Assembly: GCF_900142205.1 (NCBI RefSeq)
Contig: NZ_FRAA01000001.1
Span: 402,803 to 466,802, forward strand
Reading direction: 5' to 3'
Length of the DNA: 64,000 bases
From: Reichenbachiella agariperforans
Lineage (GTDB): Bacteria; Bacteroidota; Bacteroidia; Cytophagales; Cyclobacteriaceae
Shown one piece after another: positions 62,687 to 64,000 of the stretch. Below the pieces are notes generated by a model. The model worked only from the letters and a program-made list of their open reading frames with translations. It did not search any database and was not told where the DNA came from. Both the position numbers and the translations under genes were made by a program. Every line of letters starts with the position of its first letter. Position 1 is the first letter of the stretch.

Positions 62687-64000
62687 ATGGCAGTACAAAA
62701 ACCTTCGATCCCAAGAGGTACTAGAGATTTCGGACCCGCACAGATGGTCAAACGAAACTACATCTTCAACACCATCAAGGCAGTCTATCAGAAATACGGA
62801 TTTGCCCAGTTGGAAACCCCGACGATGGAAAACCTATCGGTACTCACTGGCAAGTATGGCGATGAAGGCGACCAACTGCTATTCAAAGTACTCAACTCCG
62901 GAGACTATCTCTCCAAAACCACAGAAGCAGACTACCAGGCAGGCAGCAAATCCTTCCTAACCAAAGTCGCTGAAAAGGGGCTTAGGTATGACCTCACGGT
63001 TCCTTTTGCACGCTATGTGGTCATGCACCGAAACGACATCTCGTTTCCTTTCAAGCGTTTTCAGATACAACCTGTCTGGAGAGCCGATCGCCCACAGAAA
63101 GGCCGATACCGCGAGTTCTATCAGTGTGACGCGGATGTCGTCGGTACGGATTCCTTGCTCTGCGAAGCGGAGATCATCATGATGATCAACGAAGTGTTCG
63201 AGGGATTGAAATTGAAAAACTTTACCATCAAGTTCAACAACCGAAAAGTACTCACCGCCATCACCGAAGTAATCGGCGCACCGGGAAAAGAAACCGAATT
63301 TTGTGTCGCGATAGACAAGCTGGACAAAATCGGGAAAGAAAAAGTCATCGAAGAACTCGTAGCAGGTGGATTCTCAGCGGACAACCTCCAGCAGATCGAC
63401 CCGATCTTTGATGGCAGCAAAACCATCGCAGAGAACTTGGTATTCCTCAAATCATACTTTGCCTCCAACGAGATCGGACAAAAGGGAATCCAAGAAATCG
63501 AAGAGATTCTCTCCTATCTAGACGCATACCCAATCAAAGATACGCATCTCGAACTAGATCTCACGCTGGCTCGTGGACTGTCCTACTACACGGGTAGTAT
63601 CTTCGAAGTAAAAGCCAACGACGTAAAAATCGGCAGCATCTGCGGAGGTGGACGCTATGACAATCTCACTGGTGTATTTGGACTATCAGATATGTCAGGC
63701 GTAGGTATATCGTTTGGTGTGGATCGCATCTATGACGTACTCGAAGAACTCGATCTATACCCAGAAACCCACGCTTCTTCGCTACAGGTGATGATAGCTA
63801 ATTTCGGTTCAGAGACTACTGCACCAGGCATCACACTCATGAATGCACTCAGAGCACTGGATATCAACACAGAGCTTTATCCTGACAATGCAAAGATGAA
63901 AAAGCAGATGACCTATGCCAACAACAAAGGCGTACCCTATGTCGTTGTAATCGGTTCGGAAGAAATCGCCAATGAAACCTACGCGCTAAAAAACATGGTC
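62687..64000 (+). CDS. hisS: Histidyl-tRNA synthetase (3' end outside window)
   Basis: The frame opens at ATG 62687 (MAVQKPSIPRGTRDFGP) and stays open for 438 codons to the right edge. Class II motifs are visible: motif 1 region (VYQKYGFAQLETPTME), motif 2 in FQIQPVWRADRPQKGRYREF with QCDADVVG, the histidine-specific SYYTGSIFEV and ICGGGRYDNLTGVFG, and motif 3 with GISFGVDRIYD. The C-terminal anticodon domain is begun. From the usual length only a short part is missing. It charges tRNA-His. Confidence 0.96.
   Translation, partial: MAVQKPSIPRGTRDFGPAQMVKRNYIFNTIKAVYQKYGFAQLETPTMENLSVLTGKYGDEGDQLLFKVLNSGDYLSKTTEADYQAGSKSFLTKVAEKGLRYDLTVPFARYVVMHRNDISFPFKRFQIQPVWRADRPQKGRYREFYQCDADVVGTDSLLCEAEIIMMINEVFEGLKLKNFTIKFNNRKVLTAITEVIGAPGKETEFCVAIDKLDKIGKEKVIEELVAGGFSADNLQQIDPIFDGSKTIAENLVFLKSYFASNEIGQKGIQEIEEILSYLDAYPIKDTHLELDLTLARGLSYYTGSIFEVKANDVKIGSICGGGRYDNLTGVFGLSDMSGVGISFGVDRIYDVLEELDLYPETHASSLQVMIANFGSETTAPGITLMNALRALDINTELYPDNAKMKKQMTYANNKGVPYVVVIGSEEIANETYALKNMV

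Overview
The window looks like chromosomal DNA of a free-living, probably marine, member of the Bacteroidota, most likely the Cytophagales side of the phylum. This is inferred from the following: secreted proteins with both classes of type IX secretion (T9SS) C-terminal signals, a PorP/SprF-like protein, a TonB-plug/CarboxypepD_reg module, twin ExbD genes, several Bacteroidota-type DUF families (DUF4202, DUF4389, DUF4870, DUF4136, HU-like/DUF4469), starts without Shine-Dalgarno sequences, and promoter boxes of the TAnnTTTG type. I saw no rRNA, tRNA, insertion sequence, prophage or CRISPR array. The species cannot be named from sequence alone.

Layout. 1-10.1 kb (minus strand): a PorP/SprF-like protein running off the left edge, overlapped by its likely cargo (an M43 metalloprotease with a type B sorting domain), then a 2201-residue alpha-2-macroglobulin carrying a TonB-plug module. 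10.3-16.8 kb (plus): a 7TM-DISM/LuxR membrane regulator and a giant adhesin-like secreted protein with a six-blade NHL propeller, a beta-helix region, seven near-identical 300-bp cadherin units and a type A sorting domain. 17.3-22.6 kb: a frameshifted HU-like/DUF4469 gene, a luciferase-like oxidoreductase, a methyltransferase, a TPR protein and an AI-2E family permease, separated by repeat-rich spacers. 22.8-33.9 kb: a nitrate/nitrite assimilation island made of DUF4202, nirB, nirD, a sensor kinase, a NarL-type regulator, a one-polypeptide nitrate reductase with its FAD reductase fused on, and a rubredoxin-tailed sulfite-reductase-like protein. Two promoters in this island carry clustered TACGTA boxes.

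33.9-48.3 kb: MeaB; a CHASE2 membrane protein followed by two paralogous secreted proteins; pyrR-pyrB; a conserved secreted protein, an EVE protein and an M16 protease; PepP; a DUF4389-DUF4870-M48 membrane operon; and an RluA-type pseudouridine synthase with a long N-terminal extension. 48.6-57.5 kb: housekeeping and stress genes (VOC, aldo/keto reductase, esterase lipoprotein, YaaA, DUF3703, histidine phosphatase) and a compact menaquinone operon (menI-like thioesterase, menF, menD, menB). 57.5-64 kb: a DUF4136 lipoprotein, a 42-bp minisatellite, two ExbD genes without ExbB, small lipoprotein and membrane genes between two copies of a REP-like repeat, an NlpC/P60 lipoprotein, and hisS running off the right edge.

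The most unusual material is the single-chain nitrate reductase with its rubredoxin-tailed partner and the TACGTA operators, the CHASE2 plus twin secreted protein module, the plug domain placed where the bait region of an alpha-2-macroglobulin belongs, and the domain and repeat structure of the cadherin/NHL giant. The frameshift at 17412 should be checked against reads.
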